In this document: positions 50,250 to 61,535 of the stretch, one piece after another
How the letters are laid out: each line of letters opens with the position of its first letter
Position numbering within the stretch: the first letter of the stretch is position 1
Source: Membranipora membranacea
Taxonomy: Eukaryota > Bryozoa > Gymnolaemata > Cheilostomatida > Membraniporidae
DNA length: 64,000 nucleotides
Direction: 5' to 3'
Assembly: GCA_914767715.1 (NCBI GenBank)
Contig: OU612069.1
Location: 9,979,387 to 10,043,386, forward strand
Position numbers and translations under genes: made by a program
The notes under the pieces: generated by a model
Seen by the model: the letters and a program-made list of their open reading frames with translations, nothing else
Databases searched by the model: none
Told to the model about the DNA's origin: nothing

Positions 50250-51850
50250 TATATATCATTGTAAAAATCTCCATCAGACTAGGGAATCAATGGGACCTCG
50301 TGTGCAGCAATCCTGCCACAAATTAAAGAGTTAAAAAATTCTAGAATTTATGGGGAGACCTAGCCTGTCTTGACAAGCTTTGTTCGGTTGGGGGGGGGGC
50401 AGCTGGGATGTAGACCAGCGCTGCAGACACCAATCTCAGATAATACGGAGCACAATCACTGACATTACTCATTTACAAGAAATCTCCAATCTCAAATAAC
50501 TATTCAAAAATCAAATTGTTATTTTTTCCGGCTCTTTTCCCTACATTTTACATAGAATGGTGACGTGATCGTTGATTGATCCTTTGCTCTATAGATCACA
50601 TAGACATAATATATGGCCATATATTGTGTCTATGCTAGATCATGGTTAGTGTAATACAAAAAGTTTGATATCGAAGCCATTCAGGCTGTATAACCAATCG
50701 AGTGGGTCTAATACCTGCCTTAGCACAGCAAAGTATTGGTATAGCGTTATCTTATCTGATACTGCTTACTTATTAACCTTATTACGTTATATTGCCACAC
50801 TACACTCTTGATGTGAACAGGCACAACATCGCATATGGACCTGTTATCAGTGCCTGTCGAAGCCGTTGATAAAATATGCTATAACTCTCTGTCATTTTTC
50901 GTGCAGCCGCCTACTGAGGAGGTCTTAGCAGTCACACGGGATATAGACAATTGTGGGTTGCTGACAATTGTTGGTTGCTGACAATTGTGGGGAGATTATC
51001 CCAATACAGCTCAGCTATGGATGCAAGCTCTCTAGATGGTGAGTATCTGTGATAGGTGTTCTCTATGTTTAGATTGACACTATATTCTTAACCTTGTCAA
51101 AAAAGAGTAAGTCTTTACTAGATGCCTACCTGTAGCTCCATGTAGTGATCTCAGCAGCTCTGATACGACCCATGTAATTCTGGAAATTTATCCTCAAAGT
51201 CATCATTGTAGTCATGATGAGCCCTAGCTGCCCTAGTTTTGGCTCACAGTTGAGTCCTATGCATAACGAGAAACAACTCACTCACTTGCAGCCTTGTCAG
51301 TATATTAGTTTAAATCCCAATGGTGGGTAAAAGTTCTCAATGGCATTTAATTTTCTAGAATAAGAATAAGAAACACTTCATGAATAAGCATACTGAACCT
51401 TGTGATTCAAAACATTCCGGTTGTGTGGTGGTCATTATTTGTCTATTCCTGAGAACCCCATGGTGTTTTGGTGTTTTGGTGTTCCTGACATACATCACTG
51501 CCTCCTTCTACTGACAAAAATTTACCTGCCTTATGTATGATGTTTGGATGACATAATAATTACTATGGTTATGGCACACAATTAGACCAGGTTCTTGATT
51601 CCACACCTTATTTTTAATTCAACAATTTGACTACCTTTTCCATTCAACCTGATAGTGTTTGGAGTTAGTTTTTCATTAAACAACATAAGACAACTCTAAA
51701 CTTTAAATGCGACATCACTCACCTGGCAACTGGCACTCAATGTCACATCACAGCTTTGATGGAAATTGAGATCACATCAGAGGTTAACCAATAGATCGAC
51801 GGGTTTCTTTGATAAACTCATAAGCTTGTTTTGCAACAGATATCTAGTCC

Positions 51851-51959
51851 AATTTTGGTCAATTTGCCTGCATTTGGATCTGCTCCCCCTCCACTGGTCA
51901 CGCCGCAGTGTGACCAGTGGAGGGGGAGCAGCTGGAATGCAGGCAATCTGATTAAACTT
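51851..51959. mobile_element. Palindromic MITE, copy 3
   Basis: TTTTGGTCAATTTGCCTGC and GCAGGCAATCTGATTAAACTT ends. The inner arms CTGCTCCCCCTCCACTGGTC and GACCAGTGGAGGGGGAGCAG are perfect complements. It lies in intron 1 of the second deaminase copy; copy 1 lacks it near 41118. Confidence 0.8.
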
Positions 51960-52740
51960 GATCTAACAGATACCTGGCCCGATAGTATTTTGGAGATGAA
52001 TTAGAATTGAGCCTGAGATTTTTCATGTTTTTTGGGCTGAGAAAAACATAACAAGACAGAAGAGCCTGCCTAAAACTACCTGAGCCCCTAACCACTCTCT
52101 CTGCAGTCACACACGCCATTTCTCTGTGCTGTATAAAGATCACAAGACAATAAAACAGACAAATAAATAAGTGAGACGTACCTGAAACTCTTTCTTTGTT
52201 TTTGGACTAAACTGAAGATGGGATTCACAAGCAGATATATTTTTAGCAAAAAAGTGGTAATCAAGGGATTAAATTAAATCTCCTATAGGGAGTCGGTCAT
52301 TGTAGCGTCAATTATTTGTTCACATTTTTTTCTTTCCTTTATAGGTGAAGACCTCTTAAATAGATTTATAAGATCTGGGTTACATGGAGTGACTCAGAAA
52401 GGGACAGTTATTGTTGTCCAGAACAACCTTACAAAGGAGACTATGATCTTCGATAAACCAAGCGGATACTTACATTACACACTGAAGATCTGATGATACC
52501 AGTATTGAAGAGCGATGTTAAGGAAGCAGGCACGCAGAGAATTCAATTCTCTATATACTCTGTAAGACATACTAGTGATGGTACAATTCAGCATTTGAGT
52601 GTGACCTGGGAAAGACCTAAAATCAGACAATATTATATCAACACCGACAAGAATAGTCTAAAAGTGTATCAATATCAAACTTATCTTGATGTGGTAAAAT
52701 TAGAGGTGCTCAGACTTATATAATTGTGTTCTGAAAGTCG

Positions 52741-53190
52741 CGGTTATATCAGTAGTCATAGCTGTTATATCACTAGTCATAGCTGTTATATCAGTAGTCA
52801 TAGCTGTTATATCAGTACTCATAGCTGTTATATCAGTACTCATAGCTGTTATATCAGTAGTCATAGCTGTTATATCACTAGTCATAGCTGTTATATCGCT
52901 AGTCATAGCTGTTATATCACTAGTCATAGCTGATATATCAGTAGTCATAGCTGTTATATCACTAGTCATAGCTGTTATATCAGTAGTCATAGCTGTTATA
53001 TCAGTAGAGTCATAGCTGTTATATCAGTAGTCATAGCTGTTATATCACTAGTCATAGCTGTTATATCGCTAGTCATAGCTGTTATATCGCTAGTCATAGC
53101 TGTTATATCACTAGTCATAGCTGTTATGTCACTAGTCATAGCTGTTATATCACTATTCATAGCTGTTATATCACTAGTCATAGCTGTTTA
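52741..53190. repeat. 21-bp satellite, about 21 copies, in deaminase intron 2
   Basis: The unit reads GTTATATCACTAGTCATAGCT. Variants alternate ACTAG, AGTAG and AGTAC, and one unit near 53003 has an extra GAG. Copy 1 has a single related stretch (ATATCACTAGTCATAATTGT near 41880), so the array expanded after duplication. Frames on both strands are open only because 21 is a multiple of 3. Confidence 0.92.
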
Positions 53191-54898
53191 CCTTTACCTT
53201 TCCTATAGTGTTCTGGCATCACTGCAATATCTTTATGTCAGTTTGAACAAATTGAGAAGTTGAGGTCCTTGCTTTGTTGATTCTCTTGTATTCTGGTCCG
53301 GTTTTCTTTTTACTGGCAATATTTCAGAAGGATAGCAGTAGGTGAAAGTTTCAGTGCTTATCTTTACAAGATATAGATCTCAAGGGACTGAGTTCCACCT
53401 CCTTACAATCACCATAGGCTACTAAACATCTTTTATGGTTGTTCAGTTTAGTTAATTATGGGGGGGGGGGGGGGAGGGGATGCGTTCAACCCTGGTGGCA
53501 TGACTCAAGTGGTAATCATACATACCACTGAATGCTCAGGGGTTTTGGTTCAAGCTCCAATGGGAAAAATTGTAAGCTCGTATTCATTGCTCAGTGTTAT
53601 TTGTGGGTTTTCAAATTGAAGCAATAAAACTCAATATCCTATAGGCCTGTTGATAAATGGCCGTATTATTGTCATTGGGCAACCAAAGTGATTTATATTT
53701 GGTTTCCTTACATGAGAGTAAAATACGCGATATTCACGGGCAGATGACAAAGTTGAATAAAGTAATGCACTGGAAATTCTTAAGTATGTGCCAAATTTTC
53801 AAATTTATTGACATAGAAAAATAAAATTTTCAAGTAAAGAAATTCGAAAATTTGGCTAAAGCGTCACTTGAAATGATAAAGCCAAATAACAAATTGTTGT
53901 CAGACAAATGATTCGGTGAGGTCAAATTAAATTTTCGTACAAACGTTACAAGCAATCGCCGATTCTCCCACAGTACCACATCAGCTTTTGCCCCATCATC
54001 CAAACCAATGAGATGACATAAACGATGATTTGTTCGATTGATTTTTATCCTCTAATTTTAGAGTTATTCACCATGTGACAGGTGTACACCAGAGCTGCTA
54101 GACTTCATCAGCAATCATCAAAATGTAGAGCTGGTAATAAAAACTGCCGGATTGTATAATGTAGAGCGTCACACCTGCAGCCAGTGTAATGACTACAACA
54201 AGAAGAGAAAAGTGGGGAAATATAAGAGTAGTAATCTACTATACTACACGAAATCAACTCAAGGTATAAAGAATCTGTTGCAGACAACAAGAGTTAGCAT
54301 CAATGCTTTCCAACCTGAAGATTGGAGGGCCCTAGCTGAGCTGATCGAGGAGAAAACTGGTAAGTATACATCCATAATAAGGTCCAAAATATCGATATAT
54401 TAGACAGTGTGATGTTATATCTGTAGTTACCATTCTAGCCTGAGATGCTACGTGTTTTGCATCTATTATAGTCGGCCGTTTTATCATCATCTTGCCCAGA
54501 AATCTGATGTACTGACAGCATTGATAGATAACTTACCTGTACATAATGATGTTGGTCAGCAGTTATGCCATTTATGTGTTGAAAAAGTGAACAGGTTTCG
54601 ATAAAAAACAGCCAAAATTACAATCTGATCCAAGCAAGCAAGCGTTCAATGATGGAACTATGTACATTCAGAGTTAGCAATTAGGAAAGAACATTTGCTT
54701 ACTTGAAAGACTAAATGCAACTTACTCTCATTATAATTTAATGAATCCCTAGATTTGACTTTTGCGTGGCTTTTGATTATCAGAACACAAATGAAACTCA
54801 CATAAAGCTACTTATATCTGAATGGCCCATGCCATTGTGTGAAAAAACTTCAGCTCTCTCTTGAATTGTAGGAGGTAACCTGGCATACACTGAGGCTC

Positions 54899-55475
54899 GC
54901 GGTAACTGTAAATTGCTGAACGGACTGAACAGCTGAATAGAATTTCTCAGACTAAAATAATTATTTGTATTCTTTTCTCTGGCTGACAATCAACTCACAA
55001 ACACATTCCTCCTAGCCAAATGATTTAATGACTCACTGAGTACCTGTTGGCACCTAATATAACCATTTTAGGGCAAGCAAATGAAGTAATAAAATTTGCA
55101 ATTCTGACAAAATCTGATGGTGTTCAGGAAACCAGAAACATCATCCAGCTCAACCTTCCATCTAGCCAATCTTGAAAAGCTTTGTTATGGGGGGGGGGGA
55201 GCTGTGGTTTCCTTCCCAACGAACCTTGCCAAGACAGCTACTTTCCATCCATTTACTAGACTAGTGTTATGCCAAAAAATTTACTGTGAATGAAATTGAT
55301 AAAAACCAAGGCGAATGCAATCTAAAAATAAATGAATGAAAGAGCAGAATGTGAGGAATTGTCCATGCTTATGCAACATTAGCCAATCATGTAAAGAATC
55401 AAACAAAAAGAAGTCTGAGAAATCCTGTTCAGCTGTTCAGTCCGTTCAGCCTGTTCAGCAATTTACAGTTACCCC
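54899..55475. mobile_element. 577-bp MITE inside deaminase exon 4 (copy 2)
   Basis: Flanked by the 8-bp target duplication TGAGGCTC (54891-54898 and 55476-55483). Ends are GCGGTAACTGTAAATTGCTG and, inverted, GGGGTAACTGTAAATTGCTG, with further inner GAAC/GTTC repeats. Copy 1 has an uninterrupted exon at the matching codon. Eight-base duplication suggests hAT or P-like mobilisation. A G-tract repeat is nested near 55161-55240. Confidence 0.88.
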
Positions 55476-55719
55476 TGAGGCTCATTACAAAGCCAATATA
55501 CCATGTGATGAGAATGGTCAATGGTCATGGCACGGTCACACTACTGATCAACGTTTCATTGGAGATGCGAGAATATGGAGTAGATGCCATGAGGATGCGC
55601 ACCAGCAGCAGGATTATGAAAGTCTGCGGCGTGCAGTCATTAGGGAGAATGGTGCAGTAGATGATCTTACTGATAATCTAAGTCAGCTCACGACCAACAG
55701 CAGCTCAGTACCAGCAGCA

Positions 55720-57595
55720 GCTCAATACCTACCAGTAGCAACAGCAGCTCTATACACTCCAGCAGCAGCAACAGCAGCAGCAGCTGCAGCAGCAGCAACT
55801 CTATACACACCACCAGCAGCAGCAGCAGCAACTCTATACACACCAGCAGCAGCCGCAGCAGCAGCAACTCTATACCCACCAGCAGCAGCCTCAGCAGCAG
55901 CAACTCTATGCACACCAGCAGCAGCAGCAGCAACTCTAAACACACCAGCAGCAGCAGCTCTATCCACACCAGCAGCAGCCGCAGCAGCAGCAACTCTATA
56001 CACACCAACAGCAGCAGCAGCTGCAGCAGCAGCAACTTTATACACACCAGCAGCAGCCGCAGCATCAGCAACTCTATACACACCAGCAGCAGCCGCAGCA
56101 GCAGCAACAGCAACTCTTTACACATGAGCAGCAGCTGCAGCAGCAGCAGCCGCAGCAGCAGCAACTCTATACACACCAGCAGCAGCAGCAACTCTATACA
56201 CACCAGCAGCAGCTGCAGCAGTAGCTGCAGCAGGAGCTGCAGCAGCAGATGCAGCAGCAGCAACTCTATACACACCAGCAGCAGCCGCAGCAGCAGCAAC
56301 TCTATCCACACCAGCAGCAGCAGCAGCTGCAGCAACTCTATACACACCAGCAGCAGCCGCAGCAGCAGTAACTCTATCCACACCAGCAGCAGCAGCTGCA
56401 GCAACTCTATACACACCAGCAGCAGCCGCAACAGCAGCAACTCTATCCACACCAGCAGCAGCCGCAGCAGCAGCAACTCTATACACACCAGCAGCAGCTG
56501 CAGCAGCAGCAGCAATTTTATACACACCAGCAGCAGCAGCAACTCTATACACACCAGCAGTAGCTACAGCAGCAGCTGCAGCAGCAGCTGCAGCAACAGC
56601 AACTCTATACACACCAGCAGCAGCCGCAGCAGCAGCAACTCTTTACACACCAGCAGCAGCTGCAGCAGCAACTCTATACACACCAGCAGCAGCAGCAACT
56701 CTATAAACACCAGCAGCAGTCGCAGCAGCAGCAACTCTATACACACCAGCAGCAGCCGCAGCAGCAGCAACTCTATACACACCAGCAGCCGCAGCAGCAG
56801 CAACTCTATACACACCATCAGCAGCCGCAGCAGCAACTCTATACACACCAGCAGCAGCCGCAGCAGCAGCAAATCTATCCACACCAGCAGCAGCCGCAGC
56901 AGCAGCAACTCTATACACACCAGCAGCCGCAGCAGCAGCAACTCTATACACACCATCAGCAGCCGCAGCAGCAACTCTATACACACCAGCAGCAGCCGCA
57001 GCAGCAGCAACTCTGTCCACACCAGCAGCACTCGCAGCAGCAACTCTAAACACACCAGCAGCAGCCGCAGCAGCAGCAACTCTATCCACACCAGCAGCAG
57101 CTGCAGCAGCAGCAACTCTATACACACCAGCAGCAGCCGCAGCAGCAGCAACTCTATACACAGCAGCAGCAGCCGCAGCAGCAGCAACTCTATACACACC
57201 AGCAGCACTCGCAGCAGCAACTCTATACACACCATCAGCAGCCGCAGCAGCAACTCTATACACACCAGCAGCAGCCGCAGCAGCAGCAACTCTATCCACA
57301 CCAGCAGCACTCGCAGCAGCAACTCTATACACACCAGCAGCAGCCGCAGCAGCAGCAACTCTATCCACACCAGCAGCAGCAGCTGCAGCAGCAACTCTTT
57401 ACACACCAGCAGCACTCGCAGCAGCAAATCTATACACACCAGCAGCAGCCGCAGCAGCAGCAACTCTATACACACCAGCAGCAGCCGCAGCAGCAGCAAC
57501 TCTATACACACCAGCAGCAGCAGCTGCAGCAGCAACTCTATACACACCAGCAGCACTCGCAGCAGCAAATCTATACACACCAGCAGCAGCCGTAT
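55720..57595. repeat. CAG-rich 36-bp coding-type repeat, about 1.9 kb
   Basis: About 50 units of CAACTCTATACACACCAG followed by CAGCAGCCGCAGCAGCAG, with shorter 27- to 33-bp variants, nearly all multiples of three. Read in its three frames it gives QLYTHQQQPQQQ, ATLYTPAAAAAA or SNSIHTSSSRSS. The Ala frame continues the upstream exon 4 frame to 56127; the Ser frame is open from 55908 to 57617; the Gln frame has stops near 56221 and 56555. Copy 1 has one unit (CAGCTCAAGACACATCAGCAG at 43756-43776). Confidence 0.92.
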
Positions 57596-57695
57596 ATTTC
57601 ATAATAGATGGGGGTGACAGCTGGTGGCTCGGATCAGCAGGACCAACTTCATAGAACATGTAACATTTGCAACAAACATATTCCAAGTTGTTAAA

Positions 57696-58104
57696 GCCCT
57701 TCTGTTTAGCATTATCTGAATAAAAGTACGTGAGGTATGCATATCCCATCAACAGGGTAAGCTACAGAAACACAAACTATACAACATGGAATATGTAAGC
57801 GGTAAGTCCCTATTGTTCTATGGTCTTACTCCCAAGACATGTGGTCCCTAGTAAGATGACTAAAACAGCCCATGAACAATACTGGATCTGAAGCCCATCT
57901 CTAAGCTTAGCGCTTAGTTTATCTCAAAGGTCTGTGCTTCAATCTTGTGACTTCATTATCTACATGCAGACAAAATCTTTTCATATCACATGACTATAGT
58001 TGAGAATGAATGTAGCCTTTAGCTCAGGCACTGCTGCAGCCATTCATGACATCTCACCCGCCTCCGACTCAGCAATAAAGCTGACATTAAAATTATACAC
58101 TTTT
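57696..58104. other. Intergenic, nothing recognised
   Basis: 3' flank of the second deaminase copy; no supported feature. Confidence 0.35.
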
Positions 58105-58555
58105 TTATATCATTGTAAAACTCTTAATCAGACCAAACAGACATTGTGTGCACCAAACCTTTCACAAATTATAGCGTTAACAACTCTAGAATTTATGGGG
58201 TAATCTCAAGGTGTATCTCCCCTGCACAAAGCAGAAGAGTAGAGGAGGTGAGGGGTATGAGATGAGGGCTATCATCAAAAATCCCACATTGTACTAGGAC
58301 ACTTGAGATTGGATATGTTTTATAAGATTACTACCCCCCCCCCCTTGCAGACTTGAAGCACATGGTTGAGGGGGAACTTAATATCAAAAAATCAATCATT
58401 CATAAATGCTTAAGATTTCAGAGATTTTGTGAGCATCTTGAGAACCTACAAAGATATATAACTTGAACAGCCCTTCAAATGATATATGGTGACCCTGCAC
58501 TATTCATGTCTGCTTTAAGATACAACATATAGTCCATCATGTCTGACTGACTAAA
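58105..58555 (+). repeat. Third, diverged copy of the deaminase upstream region
   Basis: Aligns with about 39320-39740 (shared words TATATCATTGTAAAA, TCTCCCCTGCA, CACTTGAGATTGGATATG, CATGGTTGAGGGG and ACATATAGTCCA). It is much more diverged than copy 2. I could not find a deaminase exon after it. Confidence 0.75.
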
Positions 58556-59064
58556 GTCTAGGGCCTCTACCTTCCCTACCAGTTTTTTTAAACTTAAGCC
58601 CTGTGCTAAGAACGATTCTTCCGGCTTAAAACATGATTCTCCAAAATAGTCAAATTAATATGAATATTTAGGATAATACAAGGAATTGTTTCATTTGCCA
58701 GAAGTTGTCCTCCCCTGCCAAATGAGCAGATAACTTCTGCTTGGTAATAAATTCTTTCAAATTATTTTCTTTAAATTGTTGAAGTTAAATGGAAAGGTTT
58801 TTGTATAGTGTGCTGAGCTGAGCATTGATTTGACCGCTGATCTTAGTATGAATTCTGATAACTTCCATATCTATTTATTCATAGATGGAGATTTATAGAC
58901 CATAAACGATTCAACTTTCGTGATAAAAATTTATTTTTATATCATACTGAAAATCTAAGATACAAAGTTCCATTACTTACAATTATTTACCATTACATTT
59001 GAGATCTACAGAGAAGTTCATTTCATTCGAAACGTTGCTATTCAATCATGTGTCATCAACTTGA
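58556..59064. other. Intergenic, nothing recognised
   Basis: AT-rich; no supported feature. Confidence 0.35.
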
Positions 59065-59728
59065 TCAGCATTGTTAAAGACTTTGTTTGAGGCTGCTTTT
59101 TTGTATCACATCTTATTCTCCATATTTTATGCTATCATGTGAGCGATTTTCAGCTTTAGAATCCAAATATTGAGGAAGTTATGGCCTCTCAAACTTCCAG
59201 GGTGATTGCCTTCAATCGGAATTGGGAATAAGCGGATGTTTCCCCTGGGGTATGTCACAACCATAGACATGTGACATAGACATTATGAGTTATTAGTTAA
59301 TACACTAATAATCACACAGATAAGATCATGATCAAATTTCAGACTTGGGTGGGATTCGAACCGGGCCCCCATACCTATAGGCAACAACGCTACCATCACA
59401 CCACTTGTACCAACTAGGTTAGCCAGTGGACAATATAGCTATGTATTAGCGGCGTCGCCTGCAAAGCCATTCGGACCTAGGTTCGAGACCATTACTGATT
59501 TGAATATTTTGATCATCAACATATTTATTAGTGACGTACCCTAGGGATTGCCGGCTGATTCTTACTGCCGATAAATTGCCGTCACCTTGGAAGTTTGAGA
59601 GGCCATAACTTCCTCAATATTTGGATTATAAAGCTGAAAATCGCTCACATGATAGAATAAAATATGGAGAATAAGATGTGATACAAAAGAGCAGCCTCAA
59701 ACAAAGTCTTTAATGATATCCTATTCAA
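59065..59728. mobile_element. Foldback element with opposed tRNA-like segments in the loop
   Basis: Arms of about 140 bp (59065-59203 and 59586-59728) are inverted copies (shared AATATTGAGGAAGTTATGGC and CAGCTTT..AATCC). Inside, the minus strand at 59341-59410 has TGGTGTGATGGTAGCG and GGTTCGAATCCCA, which look like tRNA A and B boxes. The plus strand at 59440-59492 has a second B-box-like GGTTCGAGACC. This suggests a tRNA-derived SINE pair or a foldback that captured them. Neither folds as a credible full tRNA. Confidence 0.6.
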
Positions 59729-59969
59729 TTTCCTTACTGTTTCTTTTTTTGATTCTATTTTTTTCCTGCACTGAGTGCAAAACATTTCCAATGAGATGAC
59801 TGACTTTCATTGCCAATAAAAGTATATATCCAAAATGGCTTGAAATATACATGACAAGATGTTTGAGTCAAAAACACTGTGTTAGAAGAATGCACTGTAA
59901 TAACTATGAAGCTAAAGATAACTCTGAGAACAACCTCCCAAAGCCTGTGCTATTTTCTAAGTGAAAATC

Positions 59970-60156
59970 TGGCCTTCATCGCATCATGAGATATAACATG
60001 CCTGACCAAAGTTCCAGCAATCATGCACATCAATCATAGGGAATACGGATATTTTACTCTGATTGTTTTGGCTGAAACTACAATAAGATGGTGTGTCCAT
60101 GGTGAGGCAGTGAGACATTCCCCATTACCATGTGTGACTACAACTACTACCCTATG
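59970..60156 (+). pseudogene. Decayed CAP exon 4
   Basis: Degenerate alignment to exon 4 of CAP gene 3: GTTCCAGCAATC, then TTTTACTCTGATTGTTTTGGCTG at the site of FTQMAWA, then GACTACAACTACTACCCT before a GTAAG donor. Substitutions and indels remove the signature; it is a relic of a sixth CAP gene. Confidence 0.6.
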
Positions 60157-61382
60157 TAAGTACATAATGATGAAATAACTGTGACGTGAGAACGGCAATA
60201 AATGGGAATCTCTTTTTCTGCAGAAAACTAGTTGTCCACAGATTAAAGATGTGAGATGATTGTTATAAAGGCAAAAATTTTGTCTGCGACAGAAGCGGAA
60301 ATCAATTTAATTCATAGGAACATTATTGTATGTAGGTTATACATGGCTGCTAGCATGCATGCATATCAGAAATGTTATTTGTGATTATTATTGTCGGCAA
60401 CGAGACACTACTGCATTAAGCTACAAACAAGAATTGTCTTCACCCGTTTTGAAGACTCCAACCGTTGGAAATTATTGACCGTAAGGTATCTTTTACAAAA
60501 AATTACAGATTTTGGTTAGGGATGATGCCATTAACGAAACGATGGCTATTGTAAATAAATCGGTCAACGCTGGTATCATAACATTACTACAATAAGAATG
60601 TCACCTTCCATATCAGTTATCATCAGGCTCGGCAGGTGTGGTTAAAGCCAGGTGCTCTGCCTGCATGTCAGCTCACATAAGAATATCACATCAGACCCGG
60701 GTACATATCGGGGCATCAATGCAAATAGATTAGATAGAAATAGCTGAAATTTTACCTCTCTGTGTGGCTCAGATCATGGTAGCAGAGGTCTTTCCTTGTC
60801 CCCTCTGTCTCGGCTCCATAACCATGGCTAATGTGCTATTTATCTCCCCCTACCACCTTACCAGGGGGCATAAGATTGCTCTTACTGAATTTCGTTACAG
60901 AATTTGAGCGACACACGGTGCACTTACTTGCACATGCTCAATTCCAATCAGAAGCTCAGGAGGAAAAATACCCATTTTGTGATGTTCCTAATTTATTAAC
61001 AACTTTTATAATTTGTTATTCAAATTTATAATTTACCAGTGATCTACATGCCAAGCCAGGATCACAATAGTCAAATTAATGTCATGGTGGTTTAACAAAA
61101 CAGATGGATGCGTCTGTACTATATAGGGGTGTGGTACCACGCTAATTATGTGACCATGTCATTGTCAATGAACGATATGGGGACTTCTCTTGTTCCAAAG
61201 AGTAGAAAAGCTCTGCCTTTTAATTTTTTGGTCACATCACATGCCAATCCAAATAATAGACACCAAAATATTTGTTACATCAACGCTGCATTTGCCGCAC
61301 AATTTGCTGTTCTGTTTGCAGGCAGTGAAAAACAAATCTAAGGATTGACAAAGCCTAGGAGTAGTCAGTGGACTTCAGTGGG
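60157..61382. other. Intergenic, nothing recognised
   Basis: No supported gene, repeat boundary or RNA. Confidence 0.35.
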
Positions 61383-61460
61383 ACTCAAACCAGCAAGGAC
61401 CTTCAACAAAGACAGAAGAGTCTACTACCGGTGAACAGCCAATAGATAGGGAAGGTTAAC
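61375..61460 (-). repeat. tRNA-derived SINE-like head
   Basis: The minus strand carries TGGTTTGAGTCCCAC, a good B box, downstream of TTCACCGGTAGTAGAC. No 3' boundary was found. Confidence 0.4.
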
Positions 61461-61535
61461 TCCTAACTGTCTATTCCCCTTGCAAGTCATAATAACCAAA
61501 TTTTGGTTAATTTCTGGAATAGTTTCTGCATTTTT

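Larger units (their letters stand above)
51017..57694 (+). pseudogene. Second AID/APOBEC-like deaminase copy, probably inactive
   Basis: Exon 1 is 51017-51038 and exon 2 is 52345-52561 (217 nt against 218 in copy 1). Exon 3 is 54062-54359. Exon 4 starts at 54872, is split by a transposon at 54899-55475, and resumes at 55484. Exon 3 is intact, with SYSPCDRC and LYNVERHTC. The one missing base in exon 2 lies just before the HxE codons, so translation meets TGA at once; in the other frame the word is HTE instead of HAE. In exon 4 the transposon brings a stop after about 20 codons. Its C-terminal part retains the C-x8-H-x-H-x15-C module, then runs into a huge CAG-rich repeat. The final finger keeps C-x2-C (57660-57672) but ends in TAA before the histidines. 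A sequencing error could explain the exon 2 lesion alone, not all of them. Confidence 0.82.
47547..57695 (+). repeat. Segmental duplication, copy 2
   Basis: Aligns with 34757-44735. The block begins inside the CAP intron, so the terminal CAP exon was copied without the rest of its gene. Copy 2 differs by at least five insertions or expansions and by lacking the LINE. Confidence 0.85.

Noticed and set aside
52700-53181. Frames of TDITAMT type on the minus strand
   Set aside because: A product of the 21-bp satellite in an intron.
55688-57752. Minus-strand Leu-rich and Ala/Val-rich long frames
   Set aside because: They are complements of the CAG-rich array. They do not connect to any exon and would exist by composition alone.
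59341-59410. Functional tRNA gene on the minus strand
   Set aside because: A and B boxes are present, but I could not draw a full cloverleaf with matching acceptor stem. It sits inside a foldback, so a SINE head is likelier.
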